Source: an uncultured Clostridia bacterium (lineage in GTDB: Bacteria > Bacillota > Clostridia > Christensenellales > Pumilibacteraceae). From it: a stretch of 64,000 nt of DNA. The notes below the pieces were generated by a model. It was not told where the DNA came from. It saw nothing but the letters and a program-made list of their open reading frames with translations, and did no database searches. Shown here piece by piece: positions 8,839 to 18,913 of the stretch (position 1 is the stretch's first letter; every line of letters begins with the position of its first letter). The DNA lies in the NCBI GenBank assembly GCA_947089425.1, contig CAMUKG010000004.1, positions 86,502 through 150,501 of the forward strand. The letters are read 5' to 3'. Made by a program: the position numbers and the translations under genes.

Positions 8839-11499
8839 ATGAAACCGTTAAAACTTACCGTAGAGGGAATAAACAGTTTTGTAGCCGAGCGGACGGTGGA
8901 TTTCGAACAGCTTTCGCAAAACGGCATTTTTTGCATTTGCGGACCTACGGGGAGCGGCAAAACCACCGTTCTCGATTGCGTTATTTTGGCGCTTTACGCA
9001 CCGTCTAATCATAATCGCGGCACGCTTAAAGACTACATAAACACCAAGTGCGAAAAGGGAAAAATAACTCTCGACTTCGTGTCGGACGGCGTGCGCTACA
9101 GCGTTTATCGCGAGCTTCGTCGCAATTCGTCGAGCGCGGCGCGTCTCACTAACCTCGACACGGGCGAGGTTCTTGCCGACAAAGCGGACAGCGTGACCGA
9201 GCGTATAAAGGGCATGTTAAAGCTTGACAAAGACGACTTCACCAAAGTTGTGGTATTAGAGCAGGGCAAATTCGCCGAGTTCATGCAAATGAAAAAGTCG
9301 GAGAGAGTGCGAACGGTTGCAAAGCTTTTCAGCCTCGAAAGATTCGAAAAACTCAAAAAGACGGTTGCAGACGCGTGTAATAACTGCGACAAAGAACTAA
9401 GCGCCGTGAGCTTGGCGCTTATGCAATACGACGGCGTCACCGAAGCCGCTTTTTCGGAAGCTAAAAAGGAGAAGAACGAAACCGAAAAACTGTGCGCCGA
9501 AAAGCAGGCGGAAGCGGACAAATTAGACGCCGATATAAAACAAAAAGAAAAGCTGTGCGAAGCCGCCGAAAGGAGAGCGAATTCCGAAAAGAATTTAACG
9601 GACGCTCTCGCTCGGCTCAAAGAAGAAGCGGCGGAGAAAGAGCTTGCCGCGACCGCGCGCGAAAAGTGCGAAAAGGAAAAAGATTCTCTTGCCGAGTTGA
9701 AGAAAAAGAGCGACGCCGCGCACGTCGCGCTTTCGCAAATAAAAGAATGCGAGCGCGACGGAAAAGAAGCGGAAGAGCTCGAAAGCAAGCGGGGCAATCT
9801 TTTGGAGCGGCACAAACAGGCTACGGAGAAAATAAAAAACTACGGTGCGCGGCTGAAAGAAATTGCGGCGGCGCAAGCCGAGAGAGAAAAGAAAATTGCC
9901 GAGCTTGCGGCTAAAATAGAAACAGAATATTCGCTCGAAAGCAAAACTGAAGCGGGTTTTGCCGCCGTGAAAATCAAAGCGCAAACCGACTCCGAGAAAC
10001 TCAAAGAGACTTCGGCGAAAAAGAGCGAAGCCGAAAAAAAGGTTAAAGCGGAAATGTCGCTCGCCGAAACTCTGTTTAAAGAGCAAAACAGGTTGGAGAG
10101 CGAAGCCGATAGGGTAAAAAACGAGCTTGCGGAAGTCAAGAAGCAATACGAGACGGCGAGAGTTTTAAATGCCGCCGCCGCCGTTCGCGGCGCGCTTAAC
10201 AGCGGCGAGCGTTGCCCCGTGTGCGGCGGGGAATATCACGGCGACGTTGCGCCTCAATGCGAGCGCGCGGGCGAGCTTGCCAAGTTGCAAAAAGGATGCG
10301 ACGGTTTGGAACTGAAAGCAAAAGAAATTGCGCAAAAACTCAACGTAAACGGAGCGGAGTACGCTCGCCGCACCGAAGCGCTTTCGGCGGCAAAACGAAG
10401 TTTGGCGGAGTGCGAGCAAACCCTTTCTTTGTTCGGCGGAAATCCGAGCGAAGTTGCGGAGCTGGCGAAACTCGGCGAGGCGCAAGCAAAAGATTTTGCC
10501 GAATCGGAAAAAGAGCGCGCCGAGCTTTCGGCAAAGCTCGCTTTCGCCGAAACCGAACTCGAATCGATTACCGAAGAGGGCACAAAAATACGCGACGACA
10601 TAAACAAACTCAAAGCTAAAATAGCCGAACGGTTGGGCGAAAAGACTCTCGAAGCCGCGCAAAAAGAAGCGGAGTTCGCCATCGAAGAATACGAACGGGC
10701 GAATAAAGCGCACGCGGAAAAAGACGAGGCTTTGCGCAAAAAAGAATCCGAACTCGCGGCGATTGAAGCAAGTTTGCGAGCAAAAGCGGAAGCGGAACGT
10801 AAACTCCTTTCCTCTTTGCCCGCCGAGCCGTTTAACCGCAACGAGTTTTTAGCCGCAAAGTCCGCTCTCGAAAAAATAAAAGAAGTACTTTCCGCGCTCA
10901 AAGAAAAGAGCGGGCGGCTTCAAAACGAAATGGAAAGGTTGCGCGAAAGTTTGCAAAAGAAAAAAGAACTCGCGCAAACCAAAAAGGAATTTGCGGCGAA
11001 GCAAGAGGAACTTATAAAACTCAATAAATGCGTGGCGGGAGAAAACAAGCTGTTTTCTTTCGTCGCCGAAGAATATGTGCAATCGTTCACTTATGCGGCG
11101 AGCGAAACGCTGTCGTCGCTGTCGGGCGGCAAATACACCCTCGTTTACGACGACGGCGACTTTTGGGTGGAAGACTTTTTTGCCGATAACGCGCGCCGCA
11201 AGGTTAAAACGTTGTCGGGCGGCGAGACGTTTTTGGCGAGCCTAAGCATAGCTATGGCAATATCGGGGGCGATAGCTTCGCAAAATTACGAGTTTTTCTT
11301 TATAGACGAAGGGTTCGGCACTTTGCACGAGCGCGCAATGGAGACAGTAACCGAAGCGCTTATAAAATTGTCGCGCGATACAACGGTGGGCATAGTTACG
11401 CACCGTTCCGAGCTTGCCGACAGAATTCCGGCACGTCTTACCGTAATTCCCGCAACGGAAGACGAGGGAAGCGACTTAATATACAGCGCGGGCATATAA
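8839..11499 (+). CDS. sbcC: exonuclease SbcC, Rad50-like ATPase subunit
   Basis: ATPase partner of SbcD, 886 aa, somewhat shorter than typical SbcC (about 1,000 aa). Walker A GPTGSGKTT is near residues 34-42, then long Glu/Lys/Ala-rich coiled coils. The zinc hook CPVCGG at about 460 divides them evenly. The C-terminal lobe has the ABC signature LSGGETFLASLSIAM near 793 and Walker B FFIDEGFG near 820. AAGGAGGT lies upstream of the ATG. The shortening falls in the coiled coils and leaves all catalytic parts intact. Confidence 0.95.
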   Translation: MKPLKLTVEGINSFVAERTVDFEQLSQNGIFCICGPTGSGKTTVLDCVILALYAPSNHNRGTLKDYINTKCEKGKITLDFVSDGVRYSVYRELRRNSSSAARLTNLDTGEVLADKADSVTERIKGMLKLDKDDFTKVVVLEQGKFAEFMQMKKSERVRTVAKLFSLERFEKLKKTVADACNNCDKELSAVSLALMQYDGVTEAAFSEAKKEKNETEKLCAEKQAEADKLDADIKQKEKLCEAAERRANSEKNLTDALARLKEEAAEKELAATAREKCEKEKDSLAELKKKSDAAHVALSQIKECERDGKEAEELESKRGNLLERHKQATEKIKNYGARLKEIAAAQAEREKKIAELAAKIETEYSLESKTEAGFAAVKIKAQTDSEKLKETSAKKSEAEKKVKAEMSLAETLFKEQNRLESEADRVKNELAEVKKQYETARVLNAAAAVRGALNSGERCPVCGGEYHGDVAPQCERAGELAKLQKGCDGLELKAKEIAQKLNVNGAEYARRTEALSAAKRSLAECEQTLSLFGGNPSEVAELAKLGEAQAKDFAESEKERAELSAKLAFAETELESITEEGTKIRDDINKLKAKIAERLGEKTLEAAQKEAEFAIEEYERANKAHAEKDEALRKKESELAAIEASLRAKAEAERKLLSSLPAEPFNRNEFLAAKSALEKIKEVLSALKEKSGRLQNEMERLRESLQKKKELAQTKKEFAAKQEELIKLNKCVAGENKLFSFVAEEYVQSFTYAASETLSSLSGGKYTLVYDDGDFWVEDFFADNARRKVKTLSGGETFLASLSIAMAISGAIASQNYEFFFIDEGFGTLHERAMETVTEALIKLSRDTTVGIVTHRSELADRIPARLTVIPATEDEGSDLIYSAGI

Positions 11500-11584
11500 A
11501 CATAGCAGTTCGTGTTCGAACCCGTATTTGGATATAAAATGCTCTGCTTGATACGTAAAAAAAATTGCTGTTCGTTTGTTTTAC

Positions 11585-11614
11585 TTTACATTGCGCGGGG
11601 AATTATGCTATACT
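11585..11614 (+). promoter_or_regulatory. sigma-A promoter
   Basis: TTTACA, 18-bp spacer, TATACT (11609-11614), for the membrane protein, ACT and PFL genes downstream. Confidence 0.6.
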
Positions 11615-11665
11615 AATCAAGTATATTGCGCTCGCACCGGGTGTGGGCAAAAACACGGAGCATAT

Positions 11666-12301
11666 ATGACAGACGTATTCGGCAAAGAAGAAAAGGCGGC
11701 GGCTCGGCGCGAAAAGAAGTTCTTATTTTGGACTTGGTTTGCCGTGCTGATTGCGGTTGCCGCAATCGTGGCAACGCTCATAACCGTTAGCGTTTATATG
11801 GTGGAAGTGCAAAGAAACAGAGGGTTCACCTTTTTGTTCGGCGCGATTTCGGCAATAGTCGCGATTGCTTTTTCGTGTTACAGTCTGTTTTTCTTTTCTA
11901 TAAAATATAGACTCACTCGCAAATACGTGGCTATGCTCAAAGATATGGAGCGCGGCTTAAAAGACACTTTCGAAGGCAAATTTTTGGGATACGACGACAG
12001 CATAGGAATGAAAGACGGCGTGTATTTTTATTCTATGCTATTAAAAACCCGTCCTTTGCGGCGCGGCGACATCGACGAAAGAAAACTGCTAATCGAATAC
12101 ACCGTGCCCAAAATAGAGCTTGCGGAGGGTACGAAATTAAAACTTGTGAGCCATGCGAATATTTTAATGGCTTATGAAATTCTTTCCGTTCCCGAAACGG
12201 ACGCAAGCGTGTCGGTGAAGAGGGAGAAAGGCGAAGAAAACTCGGTTGCCGAAAATGAAATGCAAGAACAAGAAATAATGATAGAGGACAAAAAAGAATG
12301 A
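11666..12301 (+). CDS. two-TM hypothetical membrane protein
   Basis: Not recognised. The 211-aa protein has a charged N terminus (residues 1-20), two hydrophobic segments (about 24-46 and 55-78), then a cytoplasmic-looking domain of about 110 residues and an acidic tail. The ATG at 11666 has CGGAG at good spacing; the open frame upstream reads across the promoter. Its last four bases overlap the ACT-domain gene, implying translational coupling, but nothing in the sequence explains a functional link. Confidence 0.7.
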   Translation: MTDVFGKEEKAAARREKKFLFWTWFAVLIAVAAIVATLITVSVYMVEVQRNRGFTFLFGAISAIVAIAFSCYSLFFFSIKYRLTRKYVAMLKDMERGLKDTFEGKFLGYDDSIGMKDGVYFYSMLLKTRPLRRGDIDERKLLIEYTVPKIELAEGTKLKLVSHANILMAYEILSVPETDASVSVKREKGEENSVAENEMQEQEIMIEDKKE

Positions 12302-12561
12302 AAGCGGTCGTTACCGTAGTGGGCAAAGACAAATCGGGCATAATAGCGCGAGTAACCGAATATTTGGCTAAAAAGGGCGCGAACGTGGAAGACATAAGTC
12401 AAACGGTGCTTCAAAATTATTTCGCCATGATAATGCTTGTGGAAACGGGCTCTATGCAAATAGGCGAACTGCGTAAGGGTGCCGAAGAGCTTGGAAAGTC
12501 TATCGGAGTGGACATATCCATTCAGCATGAAGACGTGTTTTCGGCAATGCACAGGATTTAA
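12298..12561 (+). CDS. ACT-domain protein, UPF0237 family
   Basis: A single ACT domain of 87 aa: [20 protein letters not shown] opens it, with the ligand-site Asp-x-x-Gly in GKDKSGI, and a second half ending in [16 protein letters not shown] domains bind amino acids and regulate partner enzymes. UPF0237 proteins are almost always encoded next to a PFL/UPF0210 protein, as here (14-nt gap), so it is probably that protein's regulatory partner. The ligand is unknown. Confidence 0.85.
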   Translation: MKAVVTVVGKDKSGIIARVTEYLAKKGANVEDISQTVLQNYFAMIMLVETGSMQIGELRKGAEELGKSIGVDISIQHEDVFSAMHRI

Positions 12562-12575
12562 GCTTAGAGGCGCGC

Positions 12576-13937
12576 ATGATAAATTTCAACAAAAACGAAA
12601 TACTCGAAACCGTTCGTATGCTCGACAACGAAAACCTCGACGTTCGCACCGTGACTATGGCGCTGTCGCTTTTCGATTGCGTGGGGCGCACTGCCGACGA
12701 GACAGCCGAACTCGCATATAACAAAATTCGCTCGCGAGCGGGAAAACTCGTGGCGGTGGGCGAGGAAATCGCCGAGCAGTACGGCGTGCCAATCGTAAAC
12801 AAAAGGGTGTCGGTTACTCCCGTAAGTTTGCTCGGCGCAAAAACGGGCGGTTACGTTAAAATAGCCGAAGCGCTCGATAAAGCGGCGAACGAAATAGGAA
12901 TCGATTTTATAGGCGGCTATACCGCGCTCGTTCACAAAGGCATGTCGCCGTTCGAGCTCGAATTTATAAACAGCATACCCGAAGCGATTGCAAAAACCCA
13001 AAAAGTTTGCTCGTCGGTTAACGTGGGAAGCACGCGCAGCGGCATAAATATGGACGCCGTTCGCCTCATGGGCGAGAAAATAAAAGAGCTTAGCGCTCTC
13101 ACTGCAAGCGCGGACGGTCTCGGATGCGCGAAGTTCGTTGTGTTTTGCAACGCCGTTGAAGACAACCCGTTTATGGCGGGCGCGTTCACGGGGGTTGGCG
13201 AAGGCGACGCTATTATAAACGTGGGCGTGTCGGGACCGGGCGCAGTGAGTTGCGCGCTTAAAAAACTCGGCAAGGGCGCCGACCTTCTCGCGGTTGCCGA
13301 AGAAATCAAACGCACCGCGTTCAAAATTACGAGAGTGGGGCAACTCGTTGCGGCGGAAGCGGCAAAACGGCTCGGCGCGACTTTCGGAATAGTCGATTTG
13401 AGCTTGGCTCCCACTCCCAAAGTAGGCGACAGCGTGGCGCAAATTCTCGAAGAAATGGGGCTCGAAAGCGTGGGCGCTCCCGGCACGACGGCGTGCCTTG
13501 CAATTCTTAACGACGCCGTTAAAAAGGGCGGCGTTATGGCGTCGAGCAGCGTTGGCGGACTTTCGGGCGCGTTCATTCCCGTGTCGGAAGACGAAGGCAT
13601 GATAAGAGCTGTGAGAAAGGGCGCGCTCACTATTGAAAAGCTCGAAGCTATGACTTGCGTGTGCAGCGTGGGGCTCGATATGCTTGCCGTGCCCGGCGAC
13701 ACGAGCGCCGAAACGATTAGCGCTATTATAGCCGACGAATGCGCAATCGGCATGATAAACAACAAGACCACAGCGGTGCGAATAATTCCCGCGCCCGGCA
13801 AAAAAGTGGGCGACGAAGTGGAATTCGGCGGCTTGCTCGGCACCGCGCCGGTTATGCCTGTGAATTCTTTCTCGGCAAACGAATTCATAAGGCGCGGCGG
13901 AAGGGTGCCCGCGCCCATACATTCATTAAAAAATTAA
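12576..13937 (+). CDS. PFL family protein (DUF711/UPF0210)
   Basis: A 453-aa cytoplasmic protein of the UPF0210 family, recognised from its N terminus ([21 protein letters not shown]) and Gly-rich segments such as [10 protein letters not shown] and [17 protein letters not shown]. The fold is related to pyruvate formate-lyase/ribonucleotide-reductase barrels, but no glycyl-radical loop is evident and the biochemical role is not established. It follows the ACT-domain gene closely. The pairing is conserved across Firmicutes and archaea. Confidence 0.85.
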   Translation: MINFNKNEILETVRMLDNENLDVRTVTMALSLFDCVGRTADETAELAYNKIRSRAGKLVAVGEEIAEQYGVPIVNKRVSVTPVSLLGAKTGGYVKIAEALDKAANEIGIDFIGGYTALVHKGMSPFELEFINSIPEAIAKTQKVCSSVNVGSTRSGINMDAVRLMGEKIKELSALTASADGLGCAKFVVFCNAVEDNPFMAGAFTGVGEGDAIINVGVSGPGAVSCALKKLGKGADLLAVAEEIKRTAFKITRVGQLVAAEAAKRLGATFGIVDLSLAPTPKVGDSVAQILEEMGLESVGAPGTTACLAILNDAVKKGGVMASSSVGGLSGAFIPVSEDEGMIRAVRKGALTIEKLEAMTCVCSVGLDMLAVPGDTSAETISAIIADECAIGMINNKTTAVRIIPAPGKKVGDEVEFGGLLGTAPVMPVNSFSANEFIRRGGRVPAPIHSLKN

Positions 13938-14036
13938 AACTTGAAAGCGCGCTCATCGTGTGATACGGGCTACTCGCCGACTTGACAACTGTTGCCCGCC
14001 TGACGCGCGACTGCGTTTTCAACGGAGGATATTTCA

Positions 14037-15812
14037 ATGAAAAGAAGCGAAGTGAACGAAAGAGATATTTGGCGAATAGAGGACATATTCCAAAACGTAG
14101 CCGAATGGGAAAAAGAATTTTCGGAAGTGAACAAAGCGTTGCCGTCGATACTTTCGTATAAAGGAAAGCTCGGCGACAAATACGAGTTTTTGGCTTGCAT
14201 GGAGTGCAACAGCGCCATTTGCCGGCGCCTTGAAAGGCTTTGTTGCTACGCTCAATTAAAGCACGACGAAAACAGCGCCGACGAATGCGGACTGTCGCTA
14301 TACAGCCGCTCGGAAGACATATATATGCACTATGCCACATATTCGTCGTTCATTACGCCCGAACTCGGTTCGCTCGACGAGGTGACGCTTTCGGCATATA
14401 TGAACGACCCCGAACTTGCGGTATATAAATATATGCTAAGCGAAGTGCGGCGTAGCAAACGGCACATTCTTTCTACGCAAGAGGAGAGATTGCTCGCGCT
14501 CGGGCAAACTACCTATTCGGGATACGGTAACGTTTTCGGCATGATAAACAACGTTGATATGCCATTTCCCAAAATAGATATGGGCGGCAAAAAGGTGCGC
14601 CTTACTCACGGGCTTTACAGCGAGTGTCTGTCGTCGCTCGACCCCGTGCTCAGAAAAAAGGCGTTCGAGGGAATGTATAAGGCTGTCGGGAGTTTAATAA
14701 ATACCATAGGCGCGAACTATGCGGCATCGGTTGCCAAGGATAATTATCTCGCAACTGCTCGCGGCTACGGTAGCGCTGTTGAAAAGTCCACCGATTCCGA
14801 CAACGTGCCCGGCGAAGTTTATACAAAGCTCGTTAAAACGGTGGGCGACAATTTGGAACCCGTGCACAGATACGTGGCGCTTAGAAAAAAAGCGCTCGGC
14901 GTTGAAAAACTCCACATGTACGATTTGTATGTGTCGCTCGTTAAAGAAGCCGACCTCAAATTAAAGTTCGACGACGCGTTCGAACTTGTGCTGAAAGGGC
15001 TAGCGCCGCTCGGAGAGGAATATATCGACCTGTTGCGCACCGCGCGTCGTTCGCGTTGGCTCGACGTATACGAGACCGAAAACAAACGTAGCGGAGCTTA
15101 CAGCATGGGCGTTACGGGAGTGCACCCGTTTGTGCTCCTCAATTACAGCGCTACCGCTCACGACGTGTTCACCATAGCGCACGAGCTCGGGCATTCGCTC
15201 CATTCGTATTATTCGAGCAAAGAGCAAGATTATATTAACGCCGACTACTCCATTTTCGTAGCCGAAGTGGCGAGCACCGTAAACGAAGTTTTGTTGCTTA
15301 AATATATGCTCAAAACCGAAACCGAGCCCGCAATGCGTAAGTTCTTGCTCGCTTACTACCTTGATATGTTCCGCACCACGCTGTTCCGTCAAACCATGTT
15401 TGCCGAGTTCGAACTTAGCAGTCATTCTATGGCGCAGGCGGGCAAGCCGCTCACCGTAGAGTCTCTTTCGCGCGAATATATGAAACTCAACAAAAAGTAT
15501 TACGGTCCTCACGTTGTGCACGACCGTCAAATAAGGCTCGAATGGGCGCGTATTCCGCATTTTTATCACGCTTTTTACGTATATAAATACGCTACGGGAA
15601 TTACGAGCGCGGTAAATATAGCGCACGCTATTTTGGAAGAGGGCGAGAGCGCCGTAGTTCGCTATAAAGAAAAATTCCTGTCGGCGGGCGGCAGTAAATC
15701 GCCTTACGACATTTTGTGCGACGTGGGCGTGGATTTGAAGAGCGACGAGCCGTATAAGGTTGCAATGAAAGAATTCGGCGAAACGCTCGCGCTGTTAGAG
15801 GAGCTTGTGTAA
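14037..15812 (+). CDS. pepF: M3-family oligoendopeptidase F
   Basis: Zinc metallopeptidase of 591 aa that cleaves short peptides in the cytoplasm. The zinc site HELGHSLHSYYSS is near residues 381-393, followed by the downstream glutamate in FVAEVASTVNEVLL. The N-terminal helical domain (RNERDIWRIEDIF-like opening, LACMECN near 60) is typical of PepF. No signal peptide. The SD GGAGGA precedes the ATG. The lipoprotein gene downstream begins 5 nt after its stop. Confidence 0.92.
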   Translation: MKRSEVNERDIWRIEDIFQNVAEWEKEFSEVNKALPSILSYKGKLGDKYEFLACMECNSAICRRLERLCCYAQLKHDENSADECGLSLYSRSEDIYMHYATYSSFITPELGSLDEVTLSAYMNDPELAVYKYMLSEVRRSKRHILSTQEERLLALGQTTYSGYGNVFGMINNVDMPFPKIDMGGKKVRLTHGLYSECLSSLDPVLRKKAFEGMYKAVGSLINTIGANYAASVAKDNYLATARGYGSAVEKSTDSDNVPGEVYTKLVKTVGDNLEPVHRYVALRKKALGVEKLHMYDLYVSLVKEADLKLKFDDAFELVLKGLAPLGEEYIDLLRTARRSRWLDVYETENKRSGAYSMGVTGVHPFVLLNYSATAHDVFTIAHELGHSLHSYYSSKEQDYINADYSIFVAEVASTVNEVLLLKYMLKTETEPAMRKFLLAYYLDMFRTTLFRQTMFAEFELSSHSMAQAGKPLTVESLSREYMKLNKKYYGPHVVHDRQIRLEWARIPHFYHAFYVYKYATGITSAVNIAHAILEEGESAVVRYKEKFLSAGGSKSPYDILCDVGVDLKSDEPYKVAMKEFGETLALLEELV

Positions 15813-15817
15813 TAGGT

Positions 15818-16882
15818 TTGAAAACGCGTAAAACAATTAAATCTTTGGTGTGCGTTATGTTTTCCGTTATAATTATGACTTTCGCAGGTTGCGACGCGAG
15901 AATAGACGTATACGAATCTTCAGACGACGATTTTTGGTATTTTCGCATAGACATAGGCATACCGCAAGCCGTTGATTCGCTTTTGAACGCGAACGCCGCG
16001 ACGTCTAAACGCCATAACGGAAATAAGTGGACTTTACAAACGTGGCTTGGCGATTACTTTTTGGATTTGAGCGAGCTGTACGGCTTTACTTACAACTTCG
16101 ACGGCGTTTACAACGACGAGGCGACTAAGCAAAAAGTTTACCGTTTTAACAACGTGCAAATTCCAAAAAAGCGCGGAAACGAATATCTTGCGAACGGGTT
16201 GACGCTTTCGGGAGAGTACGACGTGAAAACGAATCTGTTTTTTCGCACAATAAACATGGTGCGCGCCGACAGATTCAATTTTTGGCAAAAAGAACTTGAA
16301 GAGGCGAAAGCTCGGTTCGACGAGGGAGAGCAACTTCTCAAAGACAACAACACCGCAATGGGCATATTGATTTTCGGGTTGATAGAAATATTCCCTCAAT
16401 ATCAATACAAGCCAAATCATCCCGATATTATCGACGACCCCGACTTTATATACGACTCCGAGTCGGGAATGGTTTATCGCGAAGTGTTGCCCGGTTTTAC
16501 CGAAGCTTTTCCGTCGGCACAGCTCGGCGAATACACCGAAGTTATGTTGCGTAACTTTTGGTATGCTTCTCAAAAGATGAAAGTTGAATGCGACGACAGA
16601 CTTTATGTGGAAGACGCCGACGGTACCCCCGACAAAAAGGGTGTGTATTACGTGTTTCAAAAGAACGTGGGCGACGGCGAAACGCTCGTGACGTATCAAT
16701 ACCGAAGAGCCGACCCCACAGGGTGGTATATCGTGGCAATCGCGGCGGGCGGCATAACGGTGGGGCTGTCTATCTTGGCGGCTCGCGTTATAAAGAAGAA
16801 AAAGGAAAAACTTCCTCCGCCGAAGCCGCAAGATTCTTTCCCTTACGACCCCTTTAACGGCGACATAGACCCTTTTGCGTAG
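15818..16882 (+). CDS. hypothetical lipoprotein with C-terminal TM
   Basis: Not recognised. The 354-aa product has a lipoprotein signal (FAGC, Cys about 25), an extracytoplasmic domain of about 270 residues rich in Tyr, Phe and Asp, one transmembrane helix near 305-325 ([17 protein letters not shown]), then KKKK and a Pro-rich tail. That makes it both lipid- and helix-anchored, with the middle domain outside. The start is TTG at 15818, 5 nt after the pepF stop, so translation is probably coupled. Confidence 0.7.
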   Translation: MKTRKTIKSLVCVMFSVIIMTFAGCDARIDVYESSDDDFWYFRIDIGIPQAVDSLLNANAATSKRHNGNKWTLQTWLGDYFLDLSELYGFTYNFDGVYNDEATKQKVYRFNNVQIPKKRGNEYLANGLTLSGEYDVKTNLFFRTINMVRADRFNFWQKELEEAKARFDEGEQLLKDNNTAMGILIFGLIEIFPQYQYKPNHPDIIDDPDFIYDSESGMVYREVLPGFTEAFPSAQLGEYTEVMLRNFWYASQKMKVECDDRLYVEDADGTPDKKGVYYVFQKNVGDGETLVTYQYRRADPTGWYIVAIAAGGITVGLSILAARVIKKKKEKLPPPKPQDSFPYDPFNGDIDPFA

Positions 16883-17012
16883 AAGCGCCGGCCTTTTTAA
16901 GGCGCCCAAAAGATTTCGGGCGAAAAAGCGTGCGGGGGTATTTTCGATTGTGTTCCCAATTCCTAACCTATAAAAAGCCGTAAAATATATATAGAAAAAA
17001 GAGTGAAACCAA

Positions 17013-18839
17013 ATGACAAATGAACAAATAAGAAACGTAGCGATTATCGCGCACGTAGACCACGGCAAAACAACGCTTGTAGACCAAATGTTAAAGCAGG
17101 GAGGGGCGTTTCGAAGTAACCAAGTGGTTGCCGAGCGCGTTATGGACTCCAACGCATTGGAGCGCGAGCGAGGCATAACCATTCTTGCAAAAAATACGTC
17201 GGTTAAATACGGCAACTACAAAATAAACGTTGTGGACACGCCCGGTCACGCCGATTTCGGCGGAGAGGTTGAACGTATCCTCAAAATGGTGAACGGAGTC
17301 GTGTTGCTTGTCGACGCCTACGAGGGCACTATGCCGCAAACCCGTTTTGTGCTTAGCAAAGCGCTTGAACTCGGGCACCGCGTGGTGATTGTGGTAAATA
17401 AAGTCGACCGACCCGACAGGCGCATAAAAGAGGTTTGCGACGAGGTTATAGAACTTTTAATGGAGCTCAACGCAACCGACGAACAGCTTGACAGCCCTAT
17501 AATTTATTGTTCGGGAAGGAACGGCACGGCGAGCACAAACCCCGACGAGCAAGGAAGCGACCTTATTCCGCTTTTCGAAACTATCGTGCGCCACATTCCC
17601 GCGCCTACGGGCGACCCCGACGCTCCCGTTCAAATGCTCGTTTCGGCGCTTGATTACAGCGAATACGTGGGCGCAATAGGAATAGGCAGAATAGAGCGCG
17701 GCACCCTTAGAACGGGTCAAAGCGTGCTACTCAGCAATTTTCATGCCGAACGCCAACCCGTGCGCGCAAAAGTTACGAACATATATCAGTTCGAGGGACT
17801 CAATCGCGTAACCGCCGACACTGCTACGGTAGGCGACATAGTTTGCGTGTCGGGCGTGGAGGGGGTGTCTATCGGCGACACTTTGTGCGACCCCGAAGAC
17901 CCCACGCCGCTCGAATTTCCCAAAATAAGCGAGCCGAGCGTAGAGATGACTTTTTCTGTGAACGACAGTCCGTTCGCGGGCAAAGAGGGCAAATTCGTAA
18001 CGAGCAGACATTTGCGCGCGCGGCTCTATAAAGAAGCGGTGCGCGACGTGAGCATAAGAGTGTCCGACACCGACACGAGCGAAGCTTTCAAAGTGTGCGG
18101 CAGAGGAGAAATGCACCTCTCCATTCTTATAGAGAACATGCGTCGAGAGGGTTACGAATTTCAAGTTTCGATGCCTCGCGTGCTTTTTAAAGAAGAAAAC
18201 GGCGTAGTTACCGAGCCTATTGATTTGCTAATTGCCGATGTTCCGAGCGGCGCGGTGGGCGTGGTTATGGAAAAAATGGGAGTACGCAAAGGCGAACTCA
18301 AATCGATGAACGCGTTCGGCGAGCGCATGCGTCTCGAATTTTCGGTGCCGAGCAGAGGGCTTTTCGGCTATAAGTCCGAATTTTTGACCGACACCAAAGG
18401 TGAGGGCATACTAACGTCTGTTTTCGAGAAATACGACGTTTATCGCGGCGAAATAGAACGCCGACCTTGCGGAAGCCTAATCGCTTTCGAAACGGGCGAA
18501 GCGGTGCCTTACGGGCTTTTTAACGCGCAAGAACGCGGGATGCTGTTTATAGGCGCGGGCACGAAAGTGTACGAGGGCATGGTTGTGGGCGAAAATCCTC
18601 GCGGCGACGATATTGCGGTTAACGTTTGCAAAAGAAAGCAAATGACCAACATGCGCGCGGCGGGAAGCGACGAGGCGCTTAGACTTACTCCGCACAAGGT
18701 TATGAGCATGGAACAAGCGCTCGACTTTATTGCCGACGACGAACTTTTGGAAGTTACGCCGGCAAACTTGCGCATTCGCAAAAAAATTCTCAACGCCGAA
18801 CTTAGGGCGAAAGCTCGCGCACACGCCAAAAAGCAATAA
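17013..18839 (+). CDS. typA: ribosome-associated GTPase BipA/TypA
   Basis: Translational GTPase of 608 aa, the family's usual size, acting in ribosome assembly and stress adaptation. G1 is AHVDHGKTT near residues 13-21, the switch [11 protein letters not shown] near 50-60, G3 [11 protein letters not shown] near 74-84, and G4 NKVDRP near 129. EF-G-like domains III and V and the BipA-specific C-terminal domain follow ([19 protein letters not shown] near 485-505). SD weak. Monocistronic by context. Confidence 0.95.
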   Translation: MTNEQIRNVAIIAHVDHGKTTLVDQMLKQGGAFRSNQVVAERVMDSNALERERGITILAKNTSVKYGNYKINVVDTPGHADFGGEVERILKMVNGVVLLVDAYEGTMPQTRFVLSKALELGHRVVIVVNKVDRPDRRIKEVCDEVIELLMELNATDEQLDSPIIYCSGRNGTASTNPDEQGSDLIPLFETIVRHIPAPTGDPDAPVQMLVSALDYSEYVGAIGIGRIERGTLRTGQSVLLSNFHAERQPVRAKVTNIYQFEGLNRVTADTATVGDIVCVSGVEGVSIGDTLCDPEDPTPLEFPKISEPSVEMTFSVNDSPFAGKEGKFVTSRHLRARLYKEAVRDVSIRVSDTDTSEAFKVCGRGEMHLSILIENMRREGYEFQVSMPRVLFKEENGVVTEPIDLLIADVPSGAVGVVMEKMGVRKGELKSMNAFGERMRLEFSVPSRGLFGYKSEFLTDTKGEGILTSVFEKYDVYRGEIERRPCGSLIAFETGEAVPYGLFNAQERGMLFIGAGTKVYEGMVVGENPRGDDIAVNVCKRKQMTNMRAAGSDEALRLTPHKVMSMEQALDFIADDELLEVTPANLRIRKKILNAELRAKARAHAKKQ

Positions 18840-18913
18840 ATTTTTATATGGCGCCGAACTTGCGATTTGTTTAGTTCGCTCGAATTGCGCCCGTAAAATC
18901 AAGAACGGAGGAA

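Noticed and set aside
9105..10901. Long minus-strand frames opposite sbcC
   Set aside because: Composition shadows of a Glu/Lys/Ala-rich coiled coil; no ribosome sites or domains.
12564..13922. Long minus-strand frames opposite the PFL gene
   Set aside because: They mirror its codon bias and have no plausible domain or SD; the plus-strand gene is well supported.
16880..16925. Terminator between the lipoprotein and typA
   Set aside because: The CGCCC/GGGCG stem is weak and is followed by A rather than T on the plus strand.
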